Program-made: the position numbers and the translations under genes
From: Aneurinibacillus tyrosinisolvens
GTDB lineage: Bacteria > Bacillota > Bacilli > Aneurinibacillales > Aneurinibacillaceae
Assembly: GCF_001015055.1 (NCBI RefSeq)
Contig: NZ_BBWZ01000017.1
Coordinates: forward strand, 19,907 to 83,906
Length of the DNA: 64,000 nucleotides
Direction: 5' to 3'
The notes under the pieces: model-generated
What the model saw: the letters and a program-made list of their open reading frames with translations, nothing else
Told to the model about the DNA's origin: nothing
Databases searched by the model: none
Part shown: piece by piece, positions 8,961 through 18,487 of the stretch
How positions within the stretch are numbered: the first letter of the stretch is position 1
Layout: each line of letters opens with the position of its first letter

Positions 8961-9790
8961 GTAGAGAAAGTCCCCAGTCTTTCCCCCATTTTTATGGTTA
9001 TTCCTTCTTTCAGCTCACTGCTTAGTTCTACGGTAGATTCTTCAAACAATAAAATGACAGTAGAACCGAATTCAAAGAACCCCAGTTCCTCTCCTTTTTT
9101 GTATTGGGCGTGCATCTCCATCGAATGAACAAGCTCTTGTCCCCTGTGTTTGGAGTGGATATTGTCTTCATAGGCAATTTGAACACTTCCAACGATAAAG
9201 GCTCCGACTTTTACCAGAGCGATCTCACCGAATTCCGAGTCAATATACGTTGTAAGACGTTCGTTCTTTGTAAAAAGCCCGGGAACGTGAAGCACACCGA
9301 TCTCATTGACAGGGTGAAGCCGCCCGGGAATGTAGTGGTAACCGGTAATTTTTCCGGATACCGGGATGTGAATGCGATGGTAATCCCTCGGGCTGAGATA
9401 AATCGTAATAAAATCGCCGTTGAGGAAACGCTGCGCCTTTTCTTTGCTGCCTAGCAGCTGTTCCACTGTATAGTACACGCCTTTCGCCTGTATAATGGAC
9501 CCGTTCTCAATTTTTCCTGCCTGAGCAACCGTCCCGTCAACAGGGCTTACGATGCTTTCTGGGGCCGGATCGATGGGGCGTACACCAGGGGCAAGCTTCC
9601 TTGTGAAAAATTCATTTAAATTTTTATAGTGCTCCACCGGCTTTTCGATGCCGCTTATATCAATGCCGTAATGATTAACATAGCGCTTTATGAATGATTT
9701 GCTGAGCGGTGAACGCATTAGTTTTCCCGCAAGAGATGAGATCTGGTTTTGAGGGAGAAGGGTGATAATAGCCTTGGCTATTCTTTTCAT
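8942..9790 (-). CDS. psd: Phosphatidylserine decarboxylase
   Basis: 282 residues. It converts phosphatidylserine to phosphatidylethanolamine at the membrane. The expected catalytic set is present: Asp in SPVDG (near 105), His in DYHRIH (near 150), His in GRLHPVN (near 175) and the self-cleavage motif FGST (near 247), where the serine becomes the pyruvoyl group. The length is close to that of the bacterial enzymes. The partner gene pssA is not in the window. It is a single gene with a shared 3' terminator, in an ordinary sequence context. Confidence 0.93.
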   Translation of the reverse strand: MKRIAKAIITLLPQNQISSLAGKLMRSPLSKSFIKRYVNHYGIDISGIEKPVEHYKNLNEFFTRKLAPGVRPIDPAPESIVSPVDGTVAQAGKIENGSIIQAKGVYYTVEQLLGSKEKAQRFLNGDFITIYLSPRDYHRIHIPVSGKITGYHYIPGRLHPVNEIGVLHVPGLFTKNERLTTYIDSEFGEIALVKVGAFIVGSVQIAYEDNIHSKHRGQELVHSMEMHAQYKKGEELGFFEFGSTVILLFEESTVELSSELKEGITIKMGERLGTFSTKSRLE

Positions 9791-9997
9791 TAGCTTATTC
9801 CTTCCTGATCAATATTACTTCCGCTCGATAAAGTATAAAACAACGATTTGCGCTTTGTAAAATTTATTTCCCATTGGATTAAATAATTTCGAGGAATGTC
9901 GTAATTTGTTGAGAAAATTTTGTGGTCTATCTCCCTCCTGTGATACATAATGGAAAATGCGTTAGCAAAGTCAATTGCTTTTAGGGAGAGATTAAAA

Positions 9998-10171
9998 GTG
10001 AATGAGGAAGCAGAGTTAAGGTTAGCTGTGGATGATCTAAAGAAGATTCTCGTGAAGACAACAATAGAACACGATTTCAACTTTCAGCATCCAAGCGTAT
10101 TACACATTAGCCGGGAACTTGACCGCTTGATTTTAAAGGCAATGAAAGGTAAGGAACTTTGTCCTGTGTAG
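9998..10171 (+). CDS. Spo0E-like sporulation phosphatase
   Basis: 57 residues from a GTG at 9998 with AGGGAGAG upstream. It has the Spo0E-family pattern: helix 1 (ELRLAVDDLKKIL), a linker, and helix 2 with the ISRELDRLI signature (family SQELD). These small proteins dephosphorylate Spo0A~P and delay sporulation. It is very like the second copy at 25938-26120 (shared FNFQHP, LHxSxELD, L.VK.MK), so the two are paralogues. It is single and transcribed away from psd. The regulatory target is inferred from the family. Confidence 0.8.
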   Translation: MNEEAELRLAVDDLKKILVKTTIEHDFNFQHPSVLHISRELDRLILKAMKGKELCPV

Positions 10172-10228
10172 CCTTTCTTAAAGAAGATGCTGTTATTTAA
10201 GCATTTTCTTTTTTTTATAAAAAATATC

Positions 10229-10257
10229 TTGACAAATTTAAATAATTATGTTATAAT
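10229..10257 (+). promoter_or_regulatory. Consensus sigma-A promoter
   Basis: TTGACA (10229-10234), a 17-base spacer and TATAAT (10252-10257) make a perfect vegetative promoter, 73 bases before the metallo-hydrolase start. Confidence 0.8.
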
Positions 10258-10330
10258 TAAATATTTGTTGACTTTAAATGAAATGGCTTTTATTATAAGG
10301 ATAGATTTACCCGTTGAGGAGGAGGAATTT

Positions 10331-11065
10331 ATGAAAATTTCGGATGGTCTGGCCATGGTTGAATTAAAAATAGAGGCTTTCGGTAATCGTGCAACATTCA
10401 ACCCGACACTCATTTGGGACGATGAAGGCGCGATTTTGATTGATGCCGGTATGCCCGGACAATTGGAGCAAATACGTGCGGCAATGAGCGAGGTCGGCGT
10501 CTCTTTCGCACAATTGAAAGCGGTCATCCTGACGCATCAGGATCTTGACCACATCGGCAGTCTTCCTGAAATCCTGCAAGAATGCGGCGAGCATATTGAA
10601 GTGTATGCGCATGAACTTGACAAACCGTATATTGAGGGAGCCTTACCGCTCATTAAAACGGATACAAGCCGGATGAGCAAAGAAGCGCTGGAATCGCTCC
10701 CTAAAGAGGCGCGGGCCTTATATGAAAATCCGCCCAAAGCGAAAGTAGATAAGACGCTGGCGGATGGCCAGGAGCTCTCCTTTTGCGGGGGCATTCACGT
10801 TATCTTTACTCCCGGCCATACTCCTGGCCACATCAGCCTCTATTTGCAGCGAAGCAAAACTCTTGTTGCTGGAGATGCCATGATAAGCTTGAATGGTACA
10901 TTGCGAGGGCCTGTTCAGCAAACCACGCTCGATATGGATACCGCTCTTCGTTCCCTAGGGAAGTTTTCGGATTTTGACATTGAATCGGTCATTTGCTATC
11001 ACGGAGGTTTATGTGCTGCGAATGTGAAAGACCAGCTCCAGCATCTTGAGGCTTACATAATGTGA
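10331..11065 (+). CDS. Metallo-beta-lactamase-fold hydrolase
   Basis: 244 residues from the ATG at 10331, behind GAGGAGGAGG. The MBL metal site is plain: THQDLDHIG (HxxxDH), GHTPGH, and Asp in VAGDAMISL, with a final His in CYHGG. It belongs to the YflN/glyoxalase-II-like group of small intracellular hydrolases. The consensus promoter upstream implies strong constitutive expression. The substrate is unknown; thiolester, lactone and phosphodiester hydrolysis are all possible in this fold. It has no operon partners. Confidence 0.85.
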   Translation: MKISDGLAMVELKIEAFGNRATFNPTLIWDDEGAILIDAGMPGQLEQIRAAMSEVGVSFAQLKAVILTHQDLDHIGSLPEILQECGEHIEVYAHELDKPYIEGALPLIKTDTSRMSKEALESLPKEARALYENPPKAKVDKTLADGQELSFCGGIHVIFTPGHTPGHISLYLQRSKTLVAGDAMISLNGTLRGPVQQTTLDMDTALRSLGKFSDFDIESVICYHGGLCAANVKDQLQHLEAYIM

Positions 11066-11145
11066 ATCTGTTTGTAGTATAGGAAAGCGCACGTTGCTTT
11101 AAAGTTGTAGAGAAAAAGACCGCAAGGTCAAAAACGTTAGAAAAA

Positions 11146-11175
11146 GGAAGGGCAGTCCACGCAGACTGGCCTTCC
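11146..11175. repeat. Strong hairpin without T-run
   Basis: GGAAGGGCAGTC (11146-11157) and GACTGGCCTTCC (11164-11175) pair almost perfectly around a 6-base loop. A smaller hairpin, GACCGCAAGGTC, lies at about 11118-11129. Neither is followed by Ts. They may terminate or stabilise the hydrolase mRNA. Confidence 0.4.
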
Positions 11176-11295
11176 TGACCTAGCGGAAGGGAAAGGCAAG
11201 TAGAATGAATTTCCTTTTTTTCTTTTTTAATTCTAACCGGGTGATTACACAGAAAATAATTTTTTTATTATCTCCTGTATAAGCTCCTTCCCCGT

Positions 11296-11660
11296 TTAAA
11301 TACGTAACCCCACGCCAACCCCCAAAATAATACCGCCAAACACAGCTGCCAGAAGAGGGTCTCCTGTTAGTCCGGGTACCGGCTTAAGAAATGATGTACC
11401 AACAGACATAACAGCGATGCCAAACAAAGTAGAAAGAGCAAAGGTTTTCCCGATTTGTTTATACCCTCGATAATATTATTGGGAATCAGAAAAATTTCCA
11501 GGCCTACGGAAAACAGTAAGCCGCCTAAAAAGATAAAGATAATTCTTTTAGCTAACCTATACCAGTATACCTTACAAATGTCCGGCAATTTAATTTCGGG
11601 AACAGATGAACAAGTTATAAATTCAATGAACCAGGGAACGATAAAAAGTAAATTCGGCAT
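11296..11660 (-). pseudogene. YitT-family membrane protein remnant
   Basis: The minus strand opens with a typical YitT N-terminus (FLGGLLFSVGLEIFLIPNNIIEG), then is joined out of frame to a later part of the same family, GKTFALSTLFGIAVM...GDPLLAAVFGGIILGVGVGL, which ends at a stop at 11296. The middle of the protein and the C-terminal DUF2179 domain are missing; an intact YitT has about 280 residues. It is therefore an internal deletion plus truncation, not a single homopolymer error. No function is expected. Confidence 0.7.
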
Positions 11661-11681
11661 GGGGATTAAGGAGGAACTTCA

Positions 11682-12881
11682 TTGTACTTTATTATTAACA
11701 TAATTGGCATTATTGTTGTGCTGGTTATTGCCTATTTTTGTTCCAGGGAACGAAGGAAGGTTGACTTCACTTCGGTGCTTATCATGCTTGTTATCCAATT
11801 GCTTGTTACGTGGTTTATGCTGTGGACTGCAGTGGGCGGGAAGGTTATACAGGCTATCGCCAGCTTCTTCTTGTGGCTCATTAGCTGCTCGATGTCCGGT
11901 ATTCATTTCGTCTTTGGGGATCTTGCTCCTACGAATGGACCTGCTTCCTTTTTTATCAGCGTGCTCATGCCAATTATTTTTATTGTGGCGTTCTTTGATA
12001 TCCTCACTTATTTCGGTATCCTGCCCGCTTTAATTAACACGATCGGCTGGGTTCTTTCTAAAGTGACGCGTTCTCCCCGCTTTGAGAGCTTCTTCGCTAC
12101 CCAGGTTATGTTTTTAGGAAACAATGAAGTACTGGCCATTACCAGAGACCAATTAAACAAAATGGATAACAGGCGGCTATTAACGGCTTGTATGCTCGGG
12201 ATGTCCTGCGTTAGTGTTGGGGTTTTGGGCGGATACATGCAAATGATTAATCCAACCTACGTTTTAATCGCTATCCCGCTAAATGCAGTCGGAGCTTTGA
12301 TCATTACGTCCATCATGAACCCTTATAAGGTGCCGAAGGAAGAAGATGTTGTCCATAACCCAATGAAATCCGGCAGGAGGAAGAATTTCTTTGACATGTT
12401 ATCAGTGAGTATGCTGACGGGAGGAAGAATGGCCCTGATTATTGCTGCCATGCTGATGGGGTTTACAGCCTTAATTGCCTGCATTAATACCATCCTGGGG
12501 CTGATCCACGGGAATGCTTCACTGGAAAATATATTTGCCGTTATTTTTTCACCCTTTGCCTTCCTCATGGGGGTTACGTGGTCGCAAATCTTTACGGTTG
12601 CCCAGTTTATGGGTGAGAAGCTAGCCACGAATGAATTTATTGCAATGGGAAGTTTAAAACCGATCCTTCATACGTTAGACAGGCATACGGAAGCTACTAT
12701 CTCTACTTTCCTTGTTTCCTTCTGTAACTTCTCAACAGTCGGGATTATCCTGGGAAGTGTCAGGGCGTTATTTTCTGAAGAGCAGGCCATATTTATTGCT
12801 GAAAACACGTGGAGATTGCTCGCTTCCGGTATTCTAGTTTCCTTTTTAACCGGGATGGTTGTAGGGCTGTTTGTCTGGTGA
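11682..12881 (+). CDS. NupC-type nucleoside transporter
   Basis: 399 residues, hydrophobic throughout, in the concentrative nucleoside transporter layout: N-terminal helices, then the gate region, with VMFLGNNEVLAI where classic CNT proteins have MGQTEAPL, and a C-terminal SFCNFSTVGIILG element that matches the family NFSSIG motif. The TTG at 11682 follows AAGGAGGAAC. It would take up nucleosides with protons or sodium. The gate motif is of the divergent YxjA/YutK kind, so exact substrates are open. It is a single gene. Confidence 0.82.
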   Translation: MYFIINIIGIIVVLVIAYFCSRERRKVDFTSVLIMLVIQLLVTWFMLWTAVGGKVIQAIASFFLWLISCSMSGIHFVFGDLAPTNGPASFFISVLMPIIFIVAFFDILTYFGILPALINTIGWVLSKVTRSPRFESFFATQVMFLGNNEVLAITRDQLNKMDNRRLLTACMLGMSCVSVGVLGGYMQMINPTYVLIAIPLNAVGALIITSIMNPYKVPKEEDVVHNPMKSGRRKNFFDMLSVSMLTGGRMALIIAAMLMGFTALIACINTILGLIHGNASLENIFAVIFSPFAFLMGVTWSQIFTVAQFMGEKLATNEFIAMGSLKPILHTLDRHTEATISTFLVSFCNFSTVGIILGSVRALFSEEQAIFIAENTWRLLASGILVSFLTGMVVGLFVW

Positions 12882-12975
12882 TTTTCTGAAGTAAGGAACT
12901 GTTTTTTTTGATTTTTCCCGGTTGCTTTCACAGTCCCTTAACATAAATTAAGATTTACTTTATATTTTTCATAAA

Positions 12976-13104
12976 CTGCCTTAATGAAACGAGACTACTA
13001 TAGTAAGTGACAAGTAGATACACATTCGGGCGGAGAAATCAGAGAACCCCTAGTACAGTAAGCGCTCATCATGGGCTTTACTGTCACTATGGGTTCTTTT
13101 TCTT
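12976..13104 (+). promoter_or_regulatory. GlpP-type leader: promoter plus antiterminator-controlled hairpin
   Basis: A weak -35 (CTGCCT, 12976) with a 17-base spacer and TATAGT (12999-13004) precedes a transcript whose first 100 bases hold an intrinsic terminator. AGAACCC (13043-13049) and TAGTACAGTAA pair with TTTACTGT/ACTA and GGGTTCT (ending near 13096), then TTTTTCTTT. In B. subtilis GlpP binds such leaders with glycerol-3-phosphate and prevents termination (glpD, glpFK). Here the leader precedes glpP itself, suggesting positive autoregulation. The purine-rich stretch 13028-13044 just before the stem is the likely GlpP contact. Confidence 0.65.
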
Positions 13105-13132
13105 TCGTTCGCTAAAGGAGCTGGGCTTTTCT

Positions 13133-13720
13133 GTGAAGCAGCAGGCACTATATGAGCAAATTAGAACACACAGAAAAATTGCATCCGTTAAATATACGAA
13201 GCATTTAGAAAAGGCGCTTGAAAGCGATGTGAGCGGTGTCTTCTTACTCACAGGAAATATCGGAGTCATTAAGCGTTATGTGGATTTGTTCCTTTCAAGA
13301 GAACGGTTCGTCTTTCTTCATGTCGAGAAAATCGGCGGGCTTCAGGTTGACAGGGAAGGTCTTGAGTTTATTGCTTCTTATGTGAAACCAACAGGCATTA
13401 TCAGCACGAAGAGTTCAACGATTAAGCAGGCTAAGAAGCTGGGCTTACGTACCATTCAGCGTGTTTTCCTTGTGGATACTGATGCCTTGCAGCATGGGGT
13501 TGAGATGTGTAACACCGTGCAGCCGGATGCAATTGAATTGATGCCGGGGATTATTCCGACCATGGTTGAGAAAGTTCGCACGTTAACAGATATACCGATT
13601 ATTATGGGCGGCCTTATCTCAACGGCTGAAGAAATGAGAAAACCTTTAGAGCACGGAGCCATTGCCGTCTCAACAGGTAATCCGGATTTATGGGAGGTTA
13701 ACCTGCATGGTGGCATCTGA
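13133..13720 (+). CDS. glpP: Glycerol-3-phosphate responsive antiterminator
   Basis: 195 residues matching GlpP over the whole length (YEQIRTHRKIASVKYTKHLEKAL, VFLLTGNIGVIKRYVD, VEKIGGLQVDREGLEFI, IELMPGIIP, PIIMGGLISTAEEM). It is an RNA-binding TIM-barrel protein that prevents termination in glp leaders when glycerol-3-phosphate is bound. I chose the GTG at 13133, which follows AAAGGAG, because the family starts here; the longer frame runs back into the terminator. It is the first gene of a seven-gene glycerol-3-phosphate unit and overlaps the next gene by 14 bases. Confidence 0.92.
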   Translation: MKQQALYEQIRTHRKIASVKYTKHLEKALESDVSGVFLLTGNIGVIKRYVDLFLSRERFVFLHVEKIGGLQVDREGLEFIASYVKPTGIISTKSSTIKQAKKLGLRTIQRVFLVDTDALQHGVEMCNTVQPDAIELMPGIIPTMVEKVRTLTDIPIIMGGLISTAEEMRKPLEHGAIAVSTGNPDLWEVNLHGGI

Positions 13721-14399
13721 AGCATACAAGACTCTTTTGTTTGATTTAGATGGAACGCTTCTGAACAGCCGGCTATCGGTAGTTGAGGCAACGTACAAAG
13801 TAGCCAGTTCCTACCTTCCGGGAAAATTGACGTTCGATGAGATTAACAGACGATTTGGCGAACCCTTTTCTTCATTTGTTCAGTTTACAGGCCTTCATCA
13901 TTTACAGGATGAGATGCTTAATTCCTATATGGAACGAGTGAAAAAGAACCACGATTTGCTTGTCAAACCGTACCCGTTTGTTAAAGAAGGACTTACTCTG
14001 CTTCATAGGTTAGGGTACCAGCTGGGGATTGTAACAAATAAAGAGCGCGAACTGGCAGAAATGGGGCTCATCCTTCTGGATGCAGCCGATTTATTCCAGG
14101 CAGTTATATGTATAGAAGACGTGAAAACAGGAAAACCGGAAGCTGAGCCGATTTTAAAAGCAATGTCCATCATGCAATGCAATCCAAGGGAAACGCTTAT
14201 GATTGGCGATACCGTTTTTGATATTCAGGCTGCTCTTCGGGCAGGGACCGCAAGTGCCCATCTTCAATATGAGGAGCATCCCCGCTCGAATCCCTTTCAG
14301 GCTACGTATTGTTTTCGGGATTTTTACGGTTTTGTTACATTTTTAAAGCAGTCACACAAAAGGAATAAGGAGGGCTCACTTTGTCGCAAGTCGCTTTGA
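13707..14399 (+). CDS. HAD-family phosphatase
   Basis: 230 residues with all HAD motifs: FDLDGTLL (residue about 11), TNKERE (near 110), the lysine in [11 protein letters not shown] and MIGDTVFDI (near 165). A cap domain sits between motifs I and II, as in phosphoglycolate phosphatase and Gph/PpaX-type enzymes. The start at 13707 has GGGAGG before it and lies inside the end of glpP. Its place between glpP and ugpC suggests a small phosphate ester of glycerol metabolism as substrate, for example glycerol phosphate; this is inference only. Confidence 0.85.
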   Translation: MVASEAYKTLLFDLDGTLLNSRLSVVEATYKVASSYLPGKLTFDEINRRFGEPFSSFVQFTGLHHLQDEMLNSYMERVKKNHDLLVKPYPFVKEGLTLLHRLGYQLGIVTNKERELAEMGLILLDAADLFQAVICIEDVKTGKPEAEPILKAMSIMQCNPRETLMIGDTVFDIQAALRAGTASAHLQYEEHPRSNPFQATYCFRDFYGFVTFLKQSHKRNKEGSLCRKSL

Positions 14400-15420
14400 G
14401 ACAGGTTAGGAAAACGTTTAGTGGGAAGGATGTTATTCCAAATATTAATGTAACCATTCCTTCCGGTTCTTTTACCGTCCTTGTAGGTCCGTCGGGCTGC
14501 GGGAAATCGACGACGCTGAGAATGATAGCCGGGCTTGAGCATCCAACCAGCGGCGAAATCGTCATTGATGGCCAGAAGGTAAACCAGCTTGATCCGGGCA
14601 AACGGGATATTGCCATGGTATTCCAGAACTACGCATTGTATCCTACCATGACGGTAAAAGAGAACATTGAGTTCGGGTTGAAAAATCGCAAGGTCCTAAG
14701 GCGGAGCGAGAGGAAATGATTAAGGAAATGGCTGAAACAGTCGGCTTAACGGATTATCTATCAAGAAAACCTTCTGAATTATCAGGGGGCCAACGGCAAA
14801 GGGTAGCCTTAGCTCGTGCCATGGTTAAGAAGCCAAAGGTTTTCCTAATGGATGAACCGTTATCGAATTTAGATGCACAGCTTCGCCAGCAAATGCGTTT
14901 TGAGTTAATGGAACTACATCATAAATTAAAGGCAACTTTCATTTACGTGACCCACGATCAGGTTGAAGCCATGTCGATGGGAAGCCAAATTGTCATTATG
15001 GACAAGGGAAATATTCAACAAGCTGCCGCTCCGATGGAAGTGTACCACGAGCCGGCAAACGAATTTGTAGCCCGATTTATTGGAAGTCCACCGATGAATA
15101 TTTTTTTGGCTGATGAAGTAGGCATTGACTTGAATGTTGCAGCGAAAGTAGGTATTCGTCCGGAACATATGAAATTGCATACGAACGATGAACTGCGGAT
15201 GAGCAGCAATCCGCTTTACATCCAGGGGACCATCATTGCTAAGGAACTGCTGGGATCAGAAACGCTGTATTATGTGGATTCCTCCATTGGGCGATTTGCG
15301 GTCAAGTCCCATGGTGAACAGGCGGCGTATGGAAATCACGTTCAAGTAGAAATACCCGCAGGCTCGCTTCATATTTTTGATGAAAATGGGGTTCGCCTAC
15401 GGGAGGTTATAAAGGTATGA
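14381..15420 (+). CDS. ugpC: ABC transporter ATPase, UgpC/MsmX type, split by a frameshift
   Basis: Two frames together encode a 346-residue ATPase: Walker [10 protein letters not shown] (near 38), Q-loop, signature LSGGQRQRV, Walker [14 protein letters not shown], and a C-terminal TOBE domain. The frame breaks at the CC in 14695-14696. One more C restores ..[16 protein letters not shown].., the family sequence, so this is a shortened homopolymer and likely a sequence error. The TTG start at 14381 follows AAGGAGGG and overlaps the HAD gene. It powers the UgpA/UgpE permease encoded next, and by analogy with MsmX might also serve other sugar permeases. Confidence 0.85.
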
Positions 15421-16280
15421 GACGCTGGGTTCCTTATCTCTACACGACACCGGCGATTGTCATCTTCCTGCTGTTTTTTATTTACCCGATCATTTACATG
15501 ATTTATCTTAGCTTTACATCGTGGAACCTGATTAGTCCAACCAAAGAGTTTGTAGGTTTTGAAAACTATAAAAGTCTATTCCAGAACCCGGAGTTTTGGA
15601 CAGTCCTATCCAATACGGTTATTTATACCGTGTTAACCGTTGTCATATCGGTTGCTCTTTCCTTGCTTTGTGCGATTTGGTTAAACCGGAAAGGCTGGAT
15701 TTTCCGGTTTTTGCAGGGGGCTATCTTTAGTCCTTACGTTATCTCCCTGGTTTCCATTTCACTTCTCTGGATGTGGATGATGGATCCGCAGTACGGTTTG
15801 TTGAACTGGGTGCTCTCCCTGGTGGGTCTGCCTCCATCCAAATGGCTGGCTGATACGGGGTCTGCTCTCTATTCTCTTGTACTCGTGAATGTGTGGAAGC
15901 ATATTGGCTATAACACGCTTGTGTTTATTGCGGGATTACAGAGTATCCCGAAGGAAATTTATGAAGCTGCACTGATTGACCGCACCCCCTGGTGGAGGAA
16001 ACTGACACGAATTACGATTCCGATGCTGTCACCGACATTATTCTTTCTTCTTATTATTAATACGATTAACTCGTTTCAAGTGTTTGACAATGTGCAAATT
16101 ATGACGCAAGGCGGACCGGTCAATAGCACCAATATGCTGGTGTATTATGTTTACCAGTACGGTTTTGACTTCTTTAAGATTGGATACGCCTCAGCGGCAG
16201 GAGTCATCCTTCTTCTGTTAGTGGCACTTGTGACTGTTTTCCATTTTAAATTCTTATCTAAGCGTGTCCATTATCGCTAA
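15417..16280 (+). CDS. ugpA: Glycerol-3-phosphate ABC transporter permease
   Basis: 287 residues, six hydrophobic helices, and the EAA loop EAALIDRTPWWRKLTRITIPMLSPT near 185-210. It overlaps the ATPase gene by 4 bases (ATGA), so they are translationally coupled. Assignment to glycerol-3-phosphate or glycerophosphodiesters rests on the flanking glpP and glycerophosphodiesterase genes. By sequence alone it is a CUT1 permease. Confidence 0.85.
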   Translation: MRRWVPYLYTTPAIVIFLLFFIYPIIYMIYLSFTSWNLISPTKEFVGFENYKSLFQNPEFWTVLSNTVIYTVLTVVISVALSLLCAIWLNRKGWIFRFLQGAIFSPYVISLVSISLLWMWMMDPQYGLLNWVLSLVGLPPSKWLADTGSALYSLVLVNVWKHIGYNTLVFIAGLQSIPKEIYEAALIDRTPWWRKLTRITIPMLSPTLFFLLIINTINSFQVFDNVQIMTQGGPVNSTNMLVYYVYQYGFDFFKIGYASAAGVILLLLVALVTVFHFKFLSKRVHYR

Positions 16281-16296
16281 CGCGGGAGGTGAAGAA

Positions 16297-17124
16297 ATGA
16301 ATGTAGTGCGATTGGCATTTAAAGGGATAGAATGGTTCGGGTTTGCCCTCGTCGCTTTGATCTTTCTCTTTCCGTTTGTCTGGATGATATTAACTTCCGT
16401 AAAAAGCCTGGACGAGGCAACCGTCTTCCCGCCGAAGTGGATCCCTCACGTATTCCACTGGGAAAACTTTGTTCATGCATGGCAAGCGGGTCCGTTCATG
16501 AACTATTTTATGAATAGTATTCTGGTGACGTTTGGGATTCTCCTGCTCCAGTTCGCCACGGGAATCCCGGCTGCTTACGCCTTTGCAAGGTTTCAGTTTA
16601 AAGGTTCTAAACTATTGTTTGGCCTTACCTTAATTGCTCTCATGATTCCACCCCAAATCACGTTTCTGCCTGTTTTTATACAGATGAGCGGTTGGGGATT
16701 AGTTAACACATATGCCCCGCTTATTTTGCCGTATGCCGCGAGTGCCTTTGGGATTTTTATGCTACGCCAGTCCTTCATGCAGGTGCCGGAGGAGCTTCTC
16801 GAAGCGGCGCGGTTAGACCAGGCAAGTGAGTGGAAGGTTTTATGGAAAATCATGGTCCCAATGGCTCGGCCTGTTCTTGTGACGTTTGGATTGTTCAGCT
16901 TTATTTACCATTGGAATGACTATTTCTGGACACTCGTTATGGCGAATCAGGATTCGGTTCGGACACTGCCCGTCGGGATCGCAAGATTAAAAGCGTCTGA
17001 AGGGGGGGTGGCCTGGAATATCGTGATGGCAGGCAACATGATTTTAGTCATACCGATTCTGCTTATCTTTTTCTTTGCACAACGCCAAATCATTAAAGCA
17101 TTTGTTTATTCAGGAGTAAAATAA
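16297..17124 (+). CDS. ugpE: Glycerol-3-phosphate ABC transporter permease
   Basis: 275 residues from the ATG at 16297, behind GGGAGGTG; an upstream ATG in frame lacks a site. It has six transmembrane helices and the EAA loop EAARLDQASEWKVLWKIMVPMARPV near 190-215. It is the second subunit of the heterodimeric channel with UgpA, just upstream. The substrate is assigned by context. Confidence 0.85.
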   Translation: MNVVRLAFKGIEWFGFALVALIFLFPFVWMILTSVKSLDEATVFPPKWIPHVFHWENFVHAWQAGPFMNYFMNSILVTFGILLLQFATGIPAAYAFARFQFKGSKLLFGLTLIALMIPPQITFLPVFIQMSGWGLVNTYAPLILPYAASAFGIFMLRQSFMQVPEELLEAARLDQASEWKVLWKIMVPMARPVLVTFGLFSFIYHWNDYFWTLVMANQDSVRTLPVGIARLKASEGGVAWNIVMAGNMILVIPILLIFFFAQRQIIKAFVYSGVK

Positions 17125-17147
17125 AAAATTACTTGGAGGCTTATAAC

Positions 17148-18428
17148 GTGAAAAAAGGCATTCTTTCTGTACTTTCATCCGTACTCTTACTTGGAACGGT
17201 CCTAACAGGCTGTGGTTCTGCACCTAGCACAGGCACTGCTTCAGAAAAACAGGCAAATTCACCGAAAGAAGCGACAAGCATTGACTTCTGGTATGCGATG
17301 AGCGGAAAAAACGGTGAAGTCATCAAGAAGATGGTGGATGACTTCAACCATTCACAGAAGGAAGTCAAGGTTAATGCTTCCTTCCAGGGTGACTATTATC
17401 AAAATCACAGTAAAGTAATGTCTGCCATTGCCGCCGGGAATCAGCCCGATGTAACACAAATCGAGGTGGCTTCTATGGCCTCTTTTGCAGATAATGGAGC
17501 ATTAGAAGACTTAACGCCATATATAAAGGATAAGGAAGATTTCGTTCCGGGATTACTAGGAAACTCTAATTGGAAAGGCAAGTTCTACGGTGTTCCATTT
17601 AACCGTTCAACTCCAGTTCTTTACGTAAATAAAGACAAATTAAAAGCTGCAGGGTTAGATGAGAACGGCCCGAAAACGTGGGATGAACTAAGAACCTACG
17701 CTGCGAAACTGTCTAAAAAAGGACAGGAATGGGGATTCTCTACACCCATCGACATCTGGTTCTATGAAGCGATGGTGTTTGAAAATGGCGGGAAGTTCTT
17801 AAGTGAAGACGGAAAACAGGCTCTCTTCAACTCTCCTAAGGCAATCGAGCCGATTGCCTACTGGAAATCGCTCATCGACCAGGGAGCGATGAAAATGCCG
17901 CCGGGTGCCAAGTACGATGCCTGGGAAGTCGCCGAAAATGACTTTGTAAACGGGAAAGTAGCGATGATTTTTGATTCTACAGGAAGTTTAAACATGCTTC
18001 TCGATAAGGCGAAATTCAATGTCGGAACAGCCTTCTTACCAAAGAAAGAAAACTATGGGGTAGCTGCCGGCGGAGCCAACCTGGTTATGCTTGCTAAATC
18101 CGAGAAGAAAGATGCGGCCTGGAAATTCATTAAATATATGACAGACAAGGAACAAACAACCACTGTGGCGAAGAATACAGGATACATGCCAGTTCGTCAG
18201 TCTGCAATTGAAAGCCCGGAGATGAAGCAATTCTTCACTGAGCATCCACAGTTCAAAGTAGCCGTCGATCAACTGCAATATGCTCAGCCTCGCCCAGCAT
18301 CGCCTGGATATAAAGAATTACAGGAAGTCATTATGAATGAAATCCAACGTGCCATTTTAGGTCAGGCTACTCCGGCAGACGCACTGAAGACAGCAGCAGA
18401 CAAAGGAAATCAATTGCTGCAAAAATAA
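17148..18428 (+). CDS. ugpB: Glycerol-3-phosphate-binding lipoprotein
   Basis: 426 residues from a GTG at 17148 (site TTGGAGG). It has a lipoprotein signal peptide with lipobox LTGC and the cysteine near residue 22. The mature protein matches UgpB/SBP-1 features: IDFWYAMSGKNGEVI, QGDYYQNHSKVMSAIAAGNQPD, KFYGVPFNRSTPVLY, and a C-terminal WKFIKYMT helix. The FNRSTPVLY motif is characteristic of the glycerol-3-phosphate-binding UgpB group, which supports the substrate call beyond context. A terminator hairpin follows before ugpQ. Confidence 0.88.
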   Translation: MKKGILSVLSSVLLLGTVLTGCGSAPSTGTASEKQANSPKEATSIDFWYAMSGKNGEVIKKMVDDFNHSQKEVKVNASFQGDYYQNHSKVMSAIAAGNQPDVTQIEVASMASFADNGALEDLTPYIKDKEDFVPGLLGNSNWKGKFYGVPFNRSTPVLYVNKDKLKAAGLDENGPKTWDELRTYAAKLSKKGQEWGFSTPIDIWFYEAMVFENGGKFLSEDGKQALFNSPKAIEPIAYWKSLIDQGAMKMPPGAKYDAWEVAENDFVNGKVAMIFDSTGSLNMLLDKAKFNVGTAFLPKKENYGVAAGGANLVMLAKSEKKDAAWKFIKYMTDKEQTTTVAKNTGYMPVRQSAIESPEMKQFFTEHPQFKVAVDQLQYAQPRPASPGYKELQEVIMNEIQRAILGQATPADALKTAADKGNQLLQK

Positions 18429-18439
18429 AGAATAAAAGA

Positions 18440-18472
18440 AAGAGACTGCTGGTAATTAAGGCAGTCTCTTTT
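18440..18472 (+). terminator. Terminator between ugpB and ugpQ
   Basis: AGAGACTGC (18441-18449) pairs with GCAGTCTCTTTT (18461-18472). It would lower expression of the downstream phosphodiesterase relative to the binding protein. Confidence 0.75.
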
Positions 18473-18487
18473 CTGAAAAAGGAGAAC

